Positions 27,653 to 37,125 of a stretch of DNA of 64,000 nucleotides are shown here, piece by piece. The translations under genes were made by a program, and so were the position numbers. Source of the stretch: Hoylesella timonensis 4401737 = DSM 22865 = JCM 15640. Its GTDB lineage: Bacteria > Bacteroidota > Bacteroidia > Bacteroidales > Bacteroidaceae. The notes under the pieces were generated by a model, which worked only from the letters and a program-made list of their open reading frames with translations, was not told the DNA's origin and did no database searches. The stretch's first letter is position 1. Every line of letters starts with the position of its first letter. The DNA is taken from assembly GCF_000455445.1 (NCBI RefSeq), contig NZ_HG417091.1, positions 90,396 through 154,395 on the forward strand, read 5' to 3'.

Positions 27653-28864
27653 ATGTGGGATATAACAGAAACAATGGAGCAAGTACGCATTGTCGTTGAG
27701 AAATTGATTCAGATGTGTGGAATTACAGGTGTGGCAGTGCCCGTAGTGCGGTATGTATCGATGTCGTTGGCAGCCATTTTCTTTTCTTGGCTCAGTTATA
27801 TTGTTGCCAAGAAACTGTTGATTCCAATCATCAACAGGCTTACGGCTCGGACTAAAGCCACATGGGATGACGTGCTGCTCAACCGCGATGTGCTGCTCAA
27901 GGTTTGCGCTATCGTTCCTGCGATAGTCATTTACAAACTCTTGCCGTTGGTGTTCTATGAGGCACCGTTTGTTCAAGAGATGCTCAACCGGCTTACCAGC
28001 ATCTATATCACTGTAGCTTCGGTGCAATTGGCGATTGCCATTATCAATTCTTTTCGTCATCTTGAGACAGCCGAAAGTTCGAGTAGACAGCAATATTTGC
28101 AGTCGTTTTGTGGCGTACTGAAGATTGTTGCTATCTTCATCGGCGTCATCGTGGTGGTTGCCTTGGTGATAGACAAGAGTCCTATGAAGCTGTTTGCCGG
28201 ACTGGGAGCTACCTCTGCCGTGCTGATGTTGGTGTTCAAGGACACCATCGAGGGGTTGGTGGCAGGCATCCGTCTTACCAGTAACGACATGATTCGGCGT
28301 GGAGACTGGATTACAGTGCCGTCGACAACCGTGGATGGTGAGGTGATGGAGATGACGCTCACCACAGTAAAGGTGCAGAATTTTGATAATACCATTGTGA
28401 CGGTGTCGCCAAAGACGTTGGTTGATGGGTCGTTCCAAAACTGGAAAGGTATGCAGGAAAGTGGTGGAAGACGTGTGAAGCGACTGGTTTATTTCGACTT
28501 CCTGTCCATCAAACCAGCATCGCAGGAGCTGAAGGATATGTGTCAGGAGAAGGGATTTCTGACGACGCAGGAAATGAAAGGTGACCTTACAAACTTGGGC
28601 TTGTATCGCAAATACATGGATAATTGGCTCAGAAAGTCGCCCGAAGTGAACAAGGAACTCACTTGCATGGTACGCCAATTAGAGGCTACGAACACAGGTT
28701 TGCCCATCGAGTTTTATTTCTTCCTCAGCAACAAGGAATGGATTGTCTATGAACATAACTTGGCAGAGATCATGGAATGGGCGTACACCATGGCATCAGA
28801 GTTTGGCTTGCACATCTACGAACGTTCTTCTGTAATGCCTCAAGTCAAGCAGCTGTTGGGATAA
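27653..28864 (+). CDS. MscS-family mechanosensitive channel (YbdG/MscM-like)
   Basis: A 403-residue inner-membrane channel that opens under membrane tension to release solutes on osmotic downshock. Four to five hydrophobic segments lie in the first about 190 residues. The pore-lining TM3 (GLGATSAVLMLVFKDTIEGLVAGI) is followed by the beta domain (IRRGDWITVPSTTVDGEVMEMTLTTVKVQNFDNTIVTV). The C-terminal extension fits the larger YbdG-type branch rather than minimal MscS. It probably belongs to the dacB transcription unit. Confidence 0.9.
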   Translation: MWDITETMEQVRIVVEKLIQMCGITGVAVPVVRYVSMSLAAIFFSWLSYIVAKKLLIPIINRLTARTKATWDDVLLNRDVLLKVCAIVPAIVIYKLLPLVFYEAPFVQEMLNRLTSIYITVASVQLAIAIINSFRHLETAESSSRQQYLQSFCGVLKIVAIFIGVIVVVALVIDKSPMKLFAGLGATSAVLMLVFKDTIEGLVAGIRLTSNDMIRRGDWITVPSTTVDGEVMEMTLTTVKVQNFDNTIVTVSPKTLVDGSFQNWKGMQESGGRRVKRLVYFDFLSIKPASQELKDMCQEKGFLTTQEMKGDLTNLGLYRKYMDNWLRKSPEVNKELTCMVRQLEATNTGLPIEFYFFLSNKEWIVYEHNLAEIMEWAYTMASEFGLHIYERSSVMPQVKQLLG

Positions 28865-28946
28865 AAAAATAAAAATAAATGGCAAATCGGTGCAAGATTT
28901 CAATGTTTTCGACATTCTATCAGTAGATAACTAAAACAAAATAGAT

Positions 28947-30188
28947 ATGATGAAACATTTTTTTCCTTTAATCGGTGTATGTTGTTTGTCAATTGGCATG
29001 CTGACATCGTGTAGTGAAGATGAACCTGTTGCACCAAACATTAAGTATAATCCGGGAACGGTGAAACTAACAGCAGCGCAGCAAGCGCAAGTAGAAAACA
29101 GCAATGAGTTTGCTTGGAAGTTTTTTAAAGAGGTGTCGAAAGGCGAGCAGGAAGACGTGTTTGTCTCGCCGCTGAGCGTGACCTATGCGCTCGGCATGCT
29201 GGCTAATGGAGCGGTAGGAGATACGCAGAAAGAAATCTTGGAGGGTCTTGAGTTCCGTTCAGGCAAGGTGGATGACATCAATTCTCTTTGCCATCAGCTC
29301 ATGATAGAATCGCCAAAATTGGACAAGTCTACCAAGGTTTCGATGGCTAATGCAGTGGTTGCGAATAAAAACAAGCCGCTGCAGCCAGACTTCAAAAATG
29401 TGGTTGAAAAACAATATCAAGCGCTTGTAACCAATCAAGATTTCAGTTCGCCTGCCACATTATCGTTTATTAACCAGTGGGCGAGTGATCATACGCAGGG
29501 TATGGTGCCTAAGATACTCGAACGGATAAATCCAGATGGAGTCTCTTATCTGCTCAACGCTCTTTACTTCAAAGGTATTTGGTATAGGCAGTTTGATAAA
29601 AAACGTACACAGCAAGAATCGTTTACGCAGGCGGATGGTAAAAAGTTGTCGGTGAAGATGATGCATCAGAAGGAGCGATTCTTGGCTGCTGAGAACGACA
29701 ACTATCAGACCGTGGTGCTTCCTTACGGCAATGGATCGTACGAAATGGTGGTGCTTTTACCTCGTGAGGGAAAGGATTTGTCGAGCTTGTTGCAGACCAT
29801 GGATGCCAAAAAGTGGAAGGATAATTTGAAAAACACGTATAGCAGTGAGGTTGATTTGAAGCTTCCACGCTTTACATCTGCATACACACGTGAACTGAAT
29901 GATGTGTTGAAGCTGTTAGGGATGAACGCAATGTTTGACCCATCAAAAGCCAATCTCACCAAGATGTCAGCCGTAAGTTCTTTTGTTTCCATGGTTTTGC
30001 AGAAGGCAAAGATTGAGGTTGATGAGGAAGGCTCAAAGGCAGCAGCCGTCACGGTGATAGAGACAGCGCCTACAGCTGTAGCACCTTCTAAACCCATTCT
30101 ATTCCATGCCAACCGTCCTTTCATGTATGCCATTGTTGAACATAGTACGGGTACCATCTTCTTTATGGGTACTTATCAAGGCAAGTAA
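28947..30188 (+). CDS. Serpin-family protease inhibitor, surface/periplasmic lipoprotein
   Basis: A 413-residue serpin. A lipoprotein signal with lipobox LTSC places the lipidated Cys near residue 22, so the protein is anchored to the outer or inner membrane. Core serpin features are visible: VSPLSVTYALGMLANGA, LLNALYFKGIW, LPRFTSAYTRELNDVLKLLGM and the C-terminal FHANRPFMYAIVEHSTGTIFFMG. The reactive-centre hinge reads EVDEEGSKAAAVT, with small residues typical of inhibitory serpins, and the loop continues to KPILFHANRPF. By family it would trap serine or cysteine proteases by an irreversible conformational change. Comparable oral Bacteroidota serpins (miropin of Tannerella) protect against host and own proteases. 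Confidence 0.93.
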   Translation: MMKHFFPLIGVCCLSIGMLTSCSEDEPVAPNIKYNPGTVKLTAAQQAQVENSNEFAWKFFKEVSKGEQEDVFVSPLSVTYALGMLANGAVGDTQKEILEGLEFRSGKVDDINSLCHQLMIESPKLDKSTKVSMANAVVANKNKPLQPDFKNVVEKQYQALVTNQDFSSPATLSFINQWASDHTQGMVPKILERINPDGVSYLLNALYFKGIWYRQFDKKRTQQESFTQADGKKLSVKMMHQKERFLAAENDNYQTVVLPYGNGSYEMVVLLPREGKDLSSLLQTMDAKKWKDNLKNTYSSEVDLKLPRFTSAYTRELNDVLKLLGMNAMFDPSKANLTKMSAVSSFVSMVLQKAKIEVDEEGSKAAAVTVIETAPTAVAPSKPILFHANRPFMYAIVEHSTGTIFFMGTYQGK

Positions 30189-30232
30189 ACGGTTTTGGAC
30201 AGTTGGTAGATTGCTTTTTTAGTGAAAGAAAT

Positions 30233-30266
30233 AAAAAGGGGCGACGTTACATTGGTAGCGTCGCCC
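30233..30266 (-). terminator. Terminator hairpin between serpin and fabI
   Basis: GGGCGACGTTAC pairs with GTAGCGTCGCCC across a four-base loop. On the minus strand it is followed by a T-rich tract (TTTTTATTT), so it fits an intrinsic terminator for fabI and may also stop the convergent serpin transcript. Confidence 0.75.
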
Positions 30267-30290
30267 TTGCTGTTGATGGTTATCATGTGT

Positions 30291-31148
30291 TTATCCGTAG
30301 ATAATTTTTCCATGTTCGTCTTTATATTCATCCAATCCTTTCTCGTAAGTGGCCATGGCGCGCAGACTCATACCCACGTTAGAGAAACCACCATCGTGAT
30401 AAAGGTTCTGCATGGTGACCTTCTTAGTGAGGTCAGAGAACATCACGATGCAATAGTTGGCGCATTCATCGGCAGAGGCATTGCCCAGCGGAGACATGCG
30501 GTTAGCAAAGTCGAAGAGCTTATCCATGCCTTTTATGCCCTGTCCAGCAGTGGTGAGGGTAGGCGATTGTGAGATGGTGTTGATGCGTACATGTTTCTCT
30601 CGTCCGTAGATATAGCCAAAGCTACGTGCGATACTTTCCAACAAAGCCTTGGCATCTGCCATGTCATTGTAGCCATAGAAAGTACGTTGTGCGGCTACAT
30701 AACTGAGCGCAACAATAGACCCATATTCATTAATGGCATCAAGTTTCTTGGCGCACTGTATCATTTTATGGAATGAAACGGCTGATACATCTAATGTCGT
30801 ATCCAGCATCTTATAATCCAAATCATCATAAGTACGATGCTTACGAACGTTGGGTGACATACCAATAGAGTGCAATACAAAATCTATTTTACCTCCTAAA
30901 ATCTCCACGGACTGCTTGAACACATTCTCCAAGTCTTCTACATTGGTGGCATCTGCGGGTATCACTTCGCAATGAAGTTTTTCAGATAACGCACTTACCG
31001 TACCCATTCTAACTGCCACAGGCGTGTTTGAAAGCGTAATCTTCGCACCTTCTTCCACGGCTCTCTCAGCCACTTTCCACGCAATTGACTGTTCGTTGAG
31101 GGCACCAAATACGATACCTCTCTTTCCTGATAATAAGTTGTTGCTCAT
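30291..31148 (-). CDS. fabI: Enoyl-[acyl-carrier-protein] reductase (NADH) FabI
   Basis: A 285-residue short-chain-dehydrogenase-like enzyme that reduces enoyl-ACP in the last step of each fatty-acid elongation cycle. The N-terminal nucleotide fold begins LLSGKRGIVFGALNEQSIAWKVAE. The catalytic Y-x6-K reads YNDMADAK. The substrate-loop region NTISQSPTLTTAGQGIKGMDKL follows. It is slightly longer than E. coli FabI because of its C-terminal tail, as in other Bacteroidales. Monocistronic, with a TACCTTTG promoter box at 31179-31172. Confidence 0.95.
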   Translation of the reverse strand: MSNNLLSGKRGIVFGALNEQSIAWKVAERAVEEGAKITLSNTPVAVRMGTVSALSEKLHCEVIPADATNVEDLENVFKQSVEILGGKIDFVLHSIGMSPNVRKHRTYDDLDYKMLDTTLDVSAVSFHKMIQCAKKLDAINEYGSIVALSYVAAQRTFYGYNDMADAKALLESIARSFGYIYGREKHVRINTISQSPTLTTAGQGIKGMDKLFDFANRMSPLGNASADECANYCIVMFSDLTKKVTMQNLYHDGGFSNVGMSLRAMATYEKGLDEYKDEHGKIIYG

Positions 31149-31171
31149 ATTTTCTAATTAAAAGAATGCGA

Positions 31172-31179
31172 CAAAGGTA
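31172..31179 (-). promoter_or_regulatory. Promoter -7 box for fabI
   Basis: The minus strand reads TACCTTTG, a full TAnnTTTG match, 23 bases before the fabI ATG. Confidence 0.55.
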
Positions 31180-31225
31180 CAGAAAATAATTGAAAAAGAT
31201 GTTCTATTGCCGTGAAAGCTGGTCA

Positions 31226-31810
31226 TTATTTCTTTTTTGTCTTCGTGTTAGACGGTTGCTTCTGCTTCTTTTTGTCTTCTATGGCAGATTGCTTTCGCTG
31301 TTTTGTCAGCTGTAATTTTGTTTTACTTGCATTGATAGACTGTTGTCGGGTCCATGCATCAATAAAGCTATCCTTATCACTGGAGATGCCAAACTCCAAT
31401 TCTGGGAGTTCTCTTGTATCTTTGGAACGGTAAGGAACTCTGATGATATCTGCTGAATCTATACGTTGTACAGTAACCATCGCAACACCTTGTCCTATAA
31501 TATCAAGTTCTTTTGCTGCTCCGTACGATAAATCAATGATTCTTCCTCTTACGAACGGACCACGATCCGTTACTTTGACGATGACGTCTTTCTTGTTACG
31601 TGGATTTGTAACTCTTAATAATGTTCCAAACGGATAGGTGCGATGGGCGCACGTCATGCTATCATGGTGAACTCTTTCCCCGCTGGCTGTACGTGCTCCT
31701 GTGGATCGCTTAGAATAAAAAGTAGCTTTACCTTTCTGGGTTTGAGCCATCAGAAAGGTAAAGCTTACCATTATGTTTAACAATAAAATACTTTTTTTGT
31801 GAAATATCAC
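31226..31810 (-). CDS. RlpA-like double-psi beta-barrel septal protein
   Basis: A 194-residue exported protein with a signal peptide (about 1-22) and one DPBB domain (about 26-115) in the RlpA arrangement: [38 protein letters not shown] and [20 protein letters not shown]. The His, Asp and Arg residues conserved in RlpA are present. RlpA of Pseudomonas is a lytic transglycosylase acting on denuded glycan at the septum. This copy has no SPOR domain; its C-terminus is instead a Lys/Gln-rich basic tail. It starts 16 bases after the gdhA stop, so it may be transcribed from the gdhA promoter. Confidence 0.85.
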   Translation of the reverse strand: MIFHKKSILLLNIMVSFTFLMAQTQKGKATFYSKRSTGARTASGERVHHDSMTCAHRTYPFGTLLRVTNPRNKKDVIVKVTDRGPFVRGRIIDLSYGAAKELDIIGQGVAMVTVQRIDSADIIRVPYRSKDTRELPELEFGISSDKDSFIDAWTRQQSINASKTKLQLTKQRKQSAIEDKKKQKQPSNTKTKKK

Positions 31811-31826
31811 TATGATGTATTTTAGT

Positions 31827-33164
31827 TTATACTACGCCTTGTTCCAACATTGCTTGTGCCACTTTCATGAATCCAGCAACGTTAGCTCCCTTGACATAAT
31901 TGATATATCCATTAGACTCTGTGCCATACTTCACGCACTGTTCGTGGATAGAGTGCATGATGTAGTGCAACTTCTCGTCTACTTCTGCCTCGCTCCAAGT
32001 GAGTCGGATAGAGTTTTGAGTCATCTCCAAACCAGAGGTAGCAACACCACCAGCATTGACAGCTTTACCCGGAGCAAAGAGTTGTTGTGCTGCAACGAAC
32101 TTGTCAACAGCCTCAGCGGTACATCCCATGTTACTTACTTCTGCTACACAGAGAGGTTTGTGAGCTAAGATCTTATCTGCATCTTCACCGTTCAGTTCGT
32201 TTTGAGTAGCACAGGTCAAGTAAATATCGGCTTTCTGCTCCCAAGGTTTCTTGCCTTCATGGAATTCAGAGCCTTTGAATTTATCTGCATAAGGTTTGCA
32301 AATGTCATTGCCGCTGGCACGTAATTCGAGCATATAGGCAATCTTTTCGCCACTGATACCATTTGGATCGTAGATATAACCGTCAGGACCACTAATGGTA
32401 ATCACCTTTCCGCCCAATTCTGTAGCTTTGAGAGCAGCACCCCATGCAACATTTCCGAAGCCACTGATAGCTACTGTCTTGCCCTTGATGTCAATATTGC
32501 GTGTCTGCAACATTTGGTTCACAAAGTACAATGCGCCAAATCCTGTTGCCTCTGGACGAATGCGTGAACCACCATATTGTAAGCCTTTACCTGTAAGAAC
32601 GCCTTCCCAGCGACCTACTAACTTCTTGTACTGGCCAAACAAATAACCAATTTCACGTCCGCCAACACCAATATCACCAGCAGGAACGTCAGTGCTCGGG
32701 CCGATATATTTGTAAAGTTCAGACATGAAAGATTGGCAGAATCTCATTACTTCTGCATCGCTTCTTCCACGAATAGAGAAGTCGGAACCACCTTTGGCAC
32801 CACCCATAGGCAATGTAGTCAATGCGTTTTTGAAGGTTTGTTCAAAGCCCAAGAACTTCATAATAGATAAGTTCACAGATGGGTGGAAACGCAATCCGCC
32901 TTTGTACGGGCCAATGGCGCCGTTGAATTGTACGCGGTAACCAATGTTAACATGTACTTCTCCTTGGTCGTCTACCCATGGCACACGGAACATAATGATG
33001 CGCTCTGGCTCAACAATGCGCTCTATAATTTTTGCTTTTTCAAATTCAGGATGCTCGTTGTACACGTCCTTTACGGATATAAGCACCTCTTTGACAGCTT
33101 GTAAATACTCGGATTCGCCTGGATGTTTTTTCTCCAGGTCTTGCATGATTTTGTCAATTTCCAT
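31827..33164 (-). CDS. gdhA: NADP-specific glutamate dehydrogenase
   Basis: A 445-residue hexameric dehydrogenase making glutamate from 2-oxoglutarate and ammonium, the main ammonium-assimilation route in Bacteroidales. The catalytic region [22 protein letters not shown] and [14 protein letters not shown], and the dinucleotide fold [14 protein letters not shown], are intact. Length matches class I GDH. It has a well-formed promoter at 33222-33253 on the minus strand and is followed closely by the RlpA-like gene. Confidence 0.96.
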   Translation of the reverse strand: MEIDKIMQDLEKKHPGESEYLQAVKEVLISVKDVYNEHPEFEKAKIIERIVEPERIIMFRVPWVDDQGEVHVNIGYRVQFNGAIGPYKGGLRFHPSVNLSIMKFLGFEQTFKNALTTLPMGGAKGGSDFSIRGRSDAEVMRFCQSFMSELYKYIGPSTDVPAGDIGVGGREIGYLFGQYKKLVGRWEGVLTGKGLQYGGSRIRPEATGFGALYFVNQMLQTRNIDIKGKTVAISGFGNVAWGAALKATELGGKVITISGPDGYIYDPNGISGEKIAYMLELRASGNDICKPYADKFKGSEFHEGKKPWEQKADIYLTCATQNELNGEDADKILAHKPLCVAEVSNMGCTAEAVDKFVAAQQLFAPGKAVNAGGVATSGLEMTQNSIRLTWSEAEVDEKLHYIMHSIHEQCVKYGTESNGYINYVKGANVAGFMKVAQAMLEQGVV

Positions 33165-33221
33165 AGTAGAATTTATTTAATTAGTTGGTTATACTTGTCA
33201 CGGATATTATCCAAGACGTGG

Positions 33222-33253
33222 CAAATATAGTTTTTTTATAAATAACCACCAAA
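33222..33253 (-). promoter_or_regulatory. Promoter of gdhA
   Basis: On the minus strand TTTG (33253-33250) and TATATTTG (33229-33222) are separated by 20 bases, an excellent Bacteroidetes -33/-7 promoter. It implies a leader of about 50 bases. Confidence 0.75.
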
Positions 33254-33357
33254 TATAAAAGGATAAATTCTAATTTCAATGTTTATAAATGTGAAAACTC
33301 ATGAACTTACACCTTATTATATATCATTATGAGGGAAAGATGAAAGTTCGTTGGATA

Positions 33358-33389
33358 TTTGTGAATATACTTTGTTTTTTCTACATTTG
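33358..33389 (+). promoter_or_regulatory. Promoter of the receiver/PEP-binding fusion gene
   Basis: TTTG at 33358-33361 and TACATTTG at 33382-33389, separated by 20 bases, about 90 bases before the ATG at 33477. Confidence 0.7.
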
Positions 33390-33476
33390 TCGTGTCGATA
33401 TCCACCAATCAAAGACGGACCTTTATTTTGGAAACCTCTTTTATTTGGTTAGTTCTTACTTCTTGAAAAAACATTT

Positions 33477-36443
33477 ATGAACGATTCTGTGCCTTCTCAA
33501 TGGCGTAATTTTTTATTGAAGGATGTGACTTTTGTCAACCTCATGATGAGACGTATTTATAATGTCTTAATCGTTGCCAACCCCTATGATGCTTTCATGT
33601 TGGAAGATGACGGCAGAGTAGAGGAGAAAATTTTCAACGAGTATATGGAGTTGGGTTTACGCTATCCGCCCACCTTTACACAGGTAAGCACCACGGAAGA
33701 GGCTACCCGCATACTTCAGTCCACACCGATAGACTTGGTGATATGTATGCCAGGAACCGCTGACAATGACGCTTTTACCGTGGCGCACAACATTAAAGAC
33801 GCCTTTCCTGATATTCATTGCATTGTTCTCACGCCTTTTTCGCACGGCATTACCCGTAGGATGGAGAACGAAGACCTGAGCATTTTCGATTATGTCTTTT
33901 GTTGGTTGGGCAACACAAATCTCATTATGTCCATCATCAAGCTGATGGAAGACAAGATGAACTTGGAACACGATATCACCGAAGGGGGCGTGCAAATGAT
34001 ATTGTTGGTGGAGGACAGCATTCGTTTTTACAGTTCTATATTGCCGAATCTGTACAGTTACATATTGGTGCAGAACAAGCATTTGTCCTTTGAGGCATTG
34101 AATCGACATGCTGCTACGTTGCGCATGCGTGGTCGTCCAAAGGTAGTTTTGGCGCGAACTTATGAAGAGGCGATGGATTATTACAATCGTTTTGCGGACA
34201 ATATATTAGGCGTTATTAGCGATGCCCGTTATCCTAAAGGCGGAGTGAAAGACCCTGAAGCGGGCTTAAAACTGTTGCGTGAGATTCGCAAGCGCAACCC
34301 TTATCTGCCTTTAGTGGTGGAAAGTTCGGAGTCAAGCAATCGGGAAAAGACCGAAAGAGAGGGCTTCCGCTTTGTCGACAAGAACTCGAAGATGATGGGA
34401 ATAGACCTCCGTCATATCTTCGAAGAGCACATGGGCTTTGGCGATTTCATCTTTAGAGACCCTCATACCCGTCAAGAAATCATGCGTGTGCATTCGCTCA
34501 AGGAGCTGCAAGACAATATTTTCAAGATACCAGATGATTCGTTTCGCTTCCATGTCTCGCGCAATCACATGAGTCGTTGGCTTAGCGCACGCTCAATATT
34601 TCCCATCTCCGAGTTTCTTAAAAACATCACTTGGGACAAGTTGCAAGACTTGCAAGCGCATCGGCAAATTATCTTCGATGCCATTGTGCAATATCGCAAG
34701 ATGAAAAACATAGGCGTGGTAGCGGTGTTCGACCGATTGAAATTCGACCAATATGCCCACTTTGCGCGTATTGGCGAAGGTTCGTTAGGCGGAAAAGGGC
34801 GCGGACTTGCTTTCTTAGACCATATCATCAAGATGCACCCCGACTTTAATCAGTACGAGGGAGTGAAGGTACAAATCCCGAAAACGCTGGTGCTTTGTAC
34901 GGATTTGTTCGACCAATTCATGGACGAGAACAATCTTTATGACGTTGCCTTGAGCGATGCCACAGACGAAGAGATACTGCACAGCTTCTTGAAAGCCAAG
35001 TTGCCAGAGCGTCTGCGCGACGACTTTATCACGTTTTTCGATGCCACCAAGAGTCCGATAGCCATTCGTTCCAGCTCGTTGTTAGAAGACTCGCATTATC
35101 AACCCTTTGCCGGAATCTATTCTACTTACATGATTCCCTCGATTGATGACAAGCAAGTGATGCTCCAAATGTTGGCCTGTGCCATCAAGGGCGTGTATGC
35201 ATCGGTGTTCTATCATGATTCCAAGGCTTACATGACGGCTACCCGCAACCTTATCGATCAAGAAAAAATGGCGGTTATCTTGCAAGAAGTGGTGGGTAAG
35301 CAGTATGGTACGCACAATTATCCCAAGATTAGTGGGGTGCTGCGCTCGCTGAATTATTATCCCATTGGCAACGAAAAGGCGGAAGAAGGCATTGCCTCGT
35401 TGGCATTGGGGTTGGGTAAATACATCGTAGATGGCGGTCAAACTTTGCGTGTGTCCCCTTATCATCCTCGTCATGTCTTGCAGACCAGTGAACTGGACAA
35501 GGCGTTGCGCGAGACACAAACGCAATTCTATGCCCTCGATACGGCTCACGTGGGACAGGATTTCCAGGTAGACGACGGTTTCAACATCCTCAAGTTGGGT
35601 GTCAAGTCTGCCGAGACAGATGGCTCACTGCAATACATCGCGTCTACTTACGACCCACACAATCAGATAATGAGAGATGGACTGTACGACGGAGGGCGCA
35701 AAGTGATATCTTTCTGCAATGTGCTGCAACACGATGTGTTCCCTTTGGCACCCATCATGCAAATGGCGATGAACTATGGTGCGGAAAGCATGCGGTGCCC
35801 CGTAGAGATAGAGTTCGCCTGTGATATCAATGCCGATAGGACAGGGGAGTTTTACTTATTGCAAATTCGTCCCATTGTCGATTCCAAGCAAATGCTCGAT
35901 GAGGATATTGTCGCTATCGCCGATGAACGGTGTCTGTTGCGTTCGCACAACTCGTTAGGGCATGGCATCATGGACGATGTTTGTGATGTTGTTTATGTAA
36001 AAACCAACGCTTCTTTCACAGCGAAGAATAATCCTGCGATTGTAGGGGAGATAGAAAAGCTCAATGAGCAGTTCTTGTCTCGTGGTCAAGGTTATGTGTT
36101 GATAGGTCCGGGACGCTGGGGTTCGAGCGATCCTTGGTTGGGCATTCCAGTAAAGTGGCCACAAATTAGCGGTGCAAAGGTCATTGTTGAGACGACATTA
36201 AACAACTACCGTATCGACCCGAGTCAAGGGACGCACTTCTTTCAAAACCTCACCAGTTTCGGTGTGGGCTATTTTACGATTGATGAGGTGGGTGGCAGTG
36301 GCTTGTTCAGGCAAGATGTTTTGGATGCCATGCCAGCTGTCGAAGAAACTACTTATGTTCGCCATGTTCGGTTTGATGCCCCATTGCGCATTTTGATGGA
36401 CGGTCAGAAGCAAGAGGGATTGGTACTGCTTTCTGAAACATAG
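33477..36443 (+). CDS. Receiver-like/PEP-pyruvate-binding (PPDK_N) fusion protein
   Basis: A 988-residue cytosolic protein. The N-terminal about 340 residues look like two receiver-type folds in tandem. The second has ILLVEDSIRFYSSIL, an Asp in GVISDARYP at the phosphoacceptor position and VVESSESSN, ending at FRFVDKNS. From about residue 415 comes the ATP-grasp nucleotide/pyruvate-binding domain of PEP synthase and pyruvate phosphate dikinase (GEGSLGGKGRGLAFLD, SPIAIRSSSLLEDSHYQPFAGIYSTYM, FYLLQIRPIV). I do not see the phosphohistidine swivelling domain or the C-terminal PEP-binding barrel, so it is not a complete PEP synthase. Bacteroidales annotations usually read 'PEP/pyruvate-binding domain protein'. 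The reaction is unknown. Confidence 0.85.
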   Translation: MNDSVPSQWRNFLLKDVTFVNLMMRRIYNVLIVANPYDAFMLEDDGRVEEKIFNEYMELGLRYPPTFTQVSTTEEATRILQSTPIDLVICMPGTADNDAFTVAHNIKDAFPDIHCIVLTPFSHGITRRMENEDLSIFDYVFCWLGNTNLIMSIIKLMEDKMNLEHDITEGGVQMILLVEDSIRFYSSILPNLYSYILVQNKHLSFEALNRHAATLRMRGRPKVVLARTYEEAMDYYNRFADNILGVISDARYPKGGVKDPEAGLKLLREIRKRNPYLPLVVESSESSNREKTEREGFRFVDKNSKMMGIDLRHIFEEHMGFGDFIFRDPHTRQEIMRVHSLKELQDNIFKIPDDSFRFHVSRNHMSRWLSARSIFPISEFLKNITWDKLQDLQAHRQIIFDAIVQYRKMKNIGVVAVFDRLKFDQYAHFARIGEGSLGGKGRGLAFLDHIIKMHPDFNQYEGVKVQIPKTLVLCTDLFDQFMDENNLYDVALSDATDEEILHSFLKAKLPERLRDDFITFFDATKSPIAIRSSSLLEDSHYQPFAGIYSTYMIPSIDDKQVMLQMLACAIKGVYASVFYHDSKAYMTATRNLIDQEKMAVILQEVVGKQYGTHNYPKISGVLRSLNYYPIGNEKAEEGIASLALGLGKYIVDGGQTLRVSPYHPRHVLQTSELDKALRETQTQFYALDTAHVGQDFQVDDGFNILKLGVKSAETDGSLQYIASTYDPHNQIMRDGLYDGGRKVISFCNVLQHDVFPLAPIMQMAMNYGAESMRCPVEIEFACDINADRTGEFYLLQIRPIVDSKQMLDEDIVAIADERCLLRSHNSLGHGIMDDVCDVVYVKTNASFTAKNNPAIVGEIEKLNEQFLSRGQGYVLIGPGRWGSSDPWLGIPVKWPQISGAKVIVETTLNNYRIDPSQGTHFFQNLTSFGVGYFTIDEVGGSGLFRQDVLDAMPAVEETTYVRHVRFDAPLRILMDGQKQEGLVLLSET

Positions 36444-36621
36444 AGAACAGCTTGGCGGCTTGTGGGGAATGAATCCCTATGTTCATCACAGCTCTTTCAT
36501 TGAAGAAAGGTGTTTTGTTGCAAAAATAATTTTTGATCTTTTGCATCATTTATTGTACAACAATCCCTCTTCAATGACAGAGCTACGTCTTTTAAGCCAT
36601 GTCATTTTTGGTCACGGTATA

Positions 36622-37014
36622 CGTTGCTTTTGTCTTGTTATTTTACCAAAAAACGGTCATCTAAAATCTTCAAAATAGAAAAAATCAATAGGCAAACGAA
36701 CTGCAAAAATGGGCTGATTTTAACAAAATAAATGCCTTTTCAAGCTAAAACATTGATTTAACGGTCTTGTAAACATGTATTAGAGGTGTTATTCACATGC
36801 TTCAGCAGCATTAAAGCATGCAAATTGCAGGCTTATCTCAATGGGTTAGTCGCCAAATATTGGTAAAAATAGAAGTATAAAGAGTTGTCTCGAACGTAAC
36901 ATCTTTAACACCAATAAATTACAAACATTGCTCATTTCTCGCATATTTGCAACCAACTTTGACGTTGGTGATTTACATGCGAGTTTTGAGAGGCACTTTG
37001 TAAAGAAAATTCAG
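36622..37014 (-). repeat. Intergenic repeat family, copy B (393 bp)
   Basis: Reverse-oriented copy of the repeat at 2940-3326 and in the same orientation and length as copy C (48912-49304). The hairpin CTCATTTCTCGCATATTTG...GTTTTGAG lies at its right end, and the conserved TTTTACCAAAAAACGG block at its left end. It fills the space between the convergent fusion gene (ends 36443) and the histidine kinase (ends 37126), at the left border of the GC-rich efflux block. No coding content is seen in 36444-37125. Confidence 0.88.
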
Positions 37015-37125
37015 TGCGGAATCTGAAGATTTGGTCATACGGATGAATGAGACCGGTAAAAGGTTGGCAGCATTTGGAACCTACGACATGACTGCCTAAT
37101 ATCTAAATACGAGACTTGAGTTGGG

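Noticed and set aside
27368-28678. Long minus-strand open frame of 436 codons
   Set aside because: It lies entirely antisense to the mechanosensitive channel and the end of dacB, is rich in His, Cys and Gln as expected of a shadow frame, and shows no domain.
33477-36443. Annotation as phosphoenolpyruvate synthase (ppsA)
   Set aside because: Only the ATP-grasp part is visible; the phosphohistidine and PEP-binding barrel domains are not.
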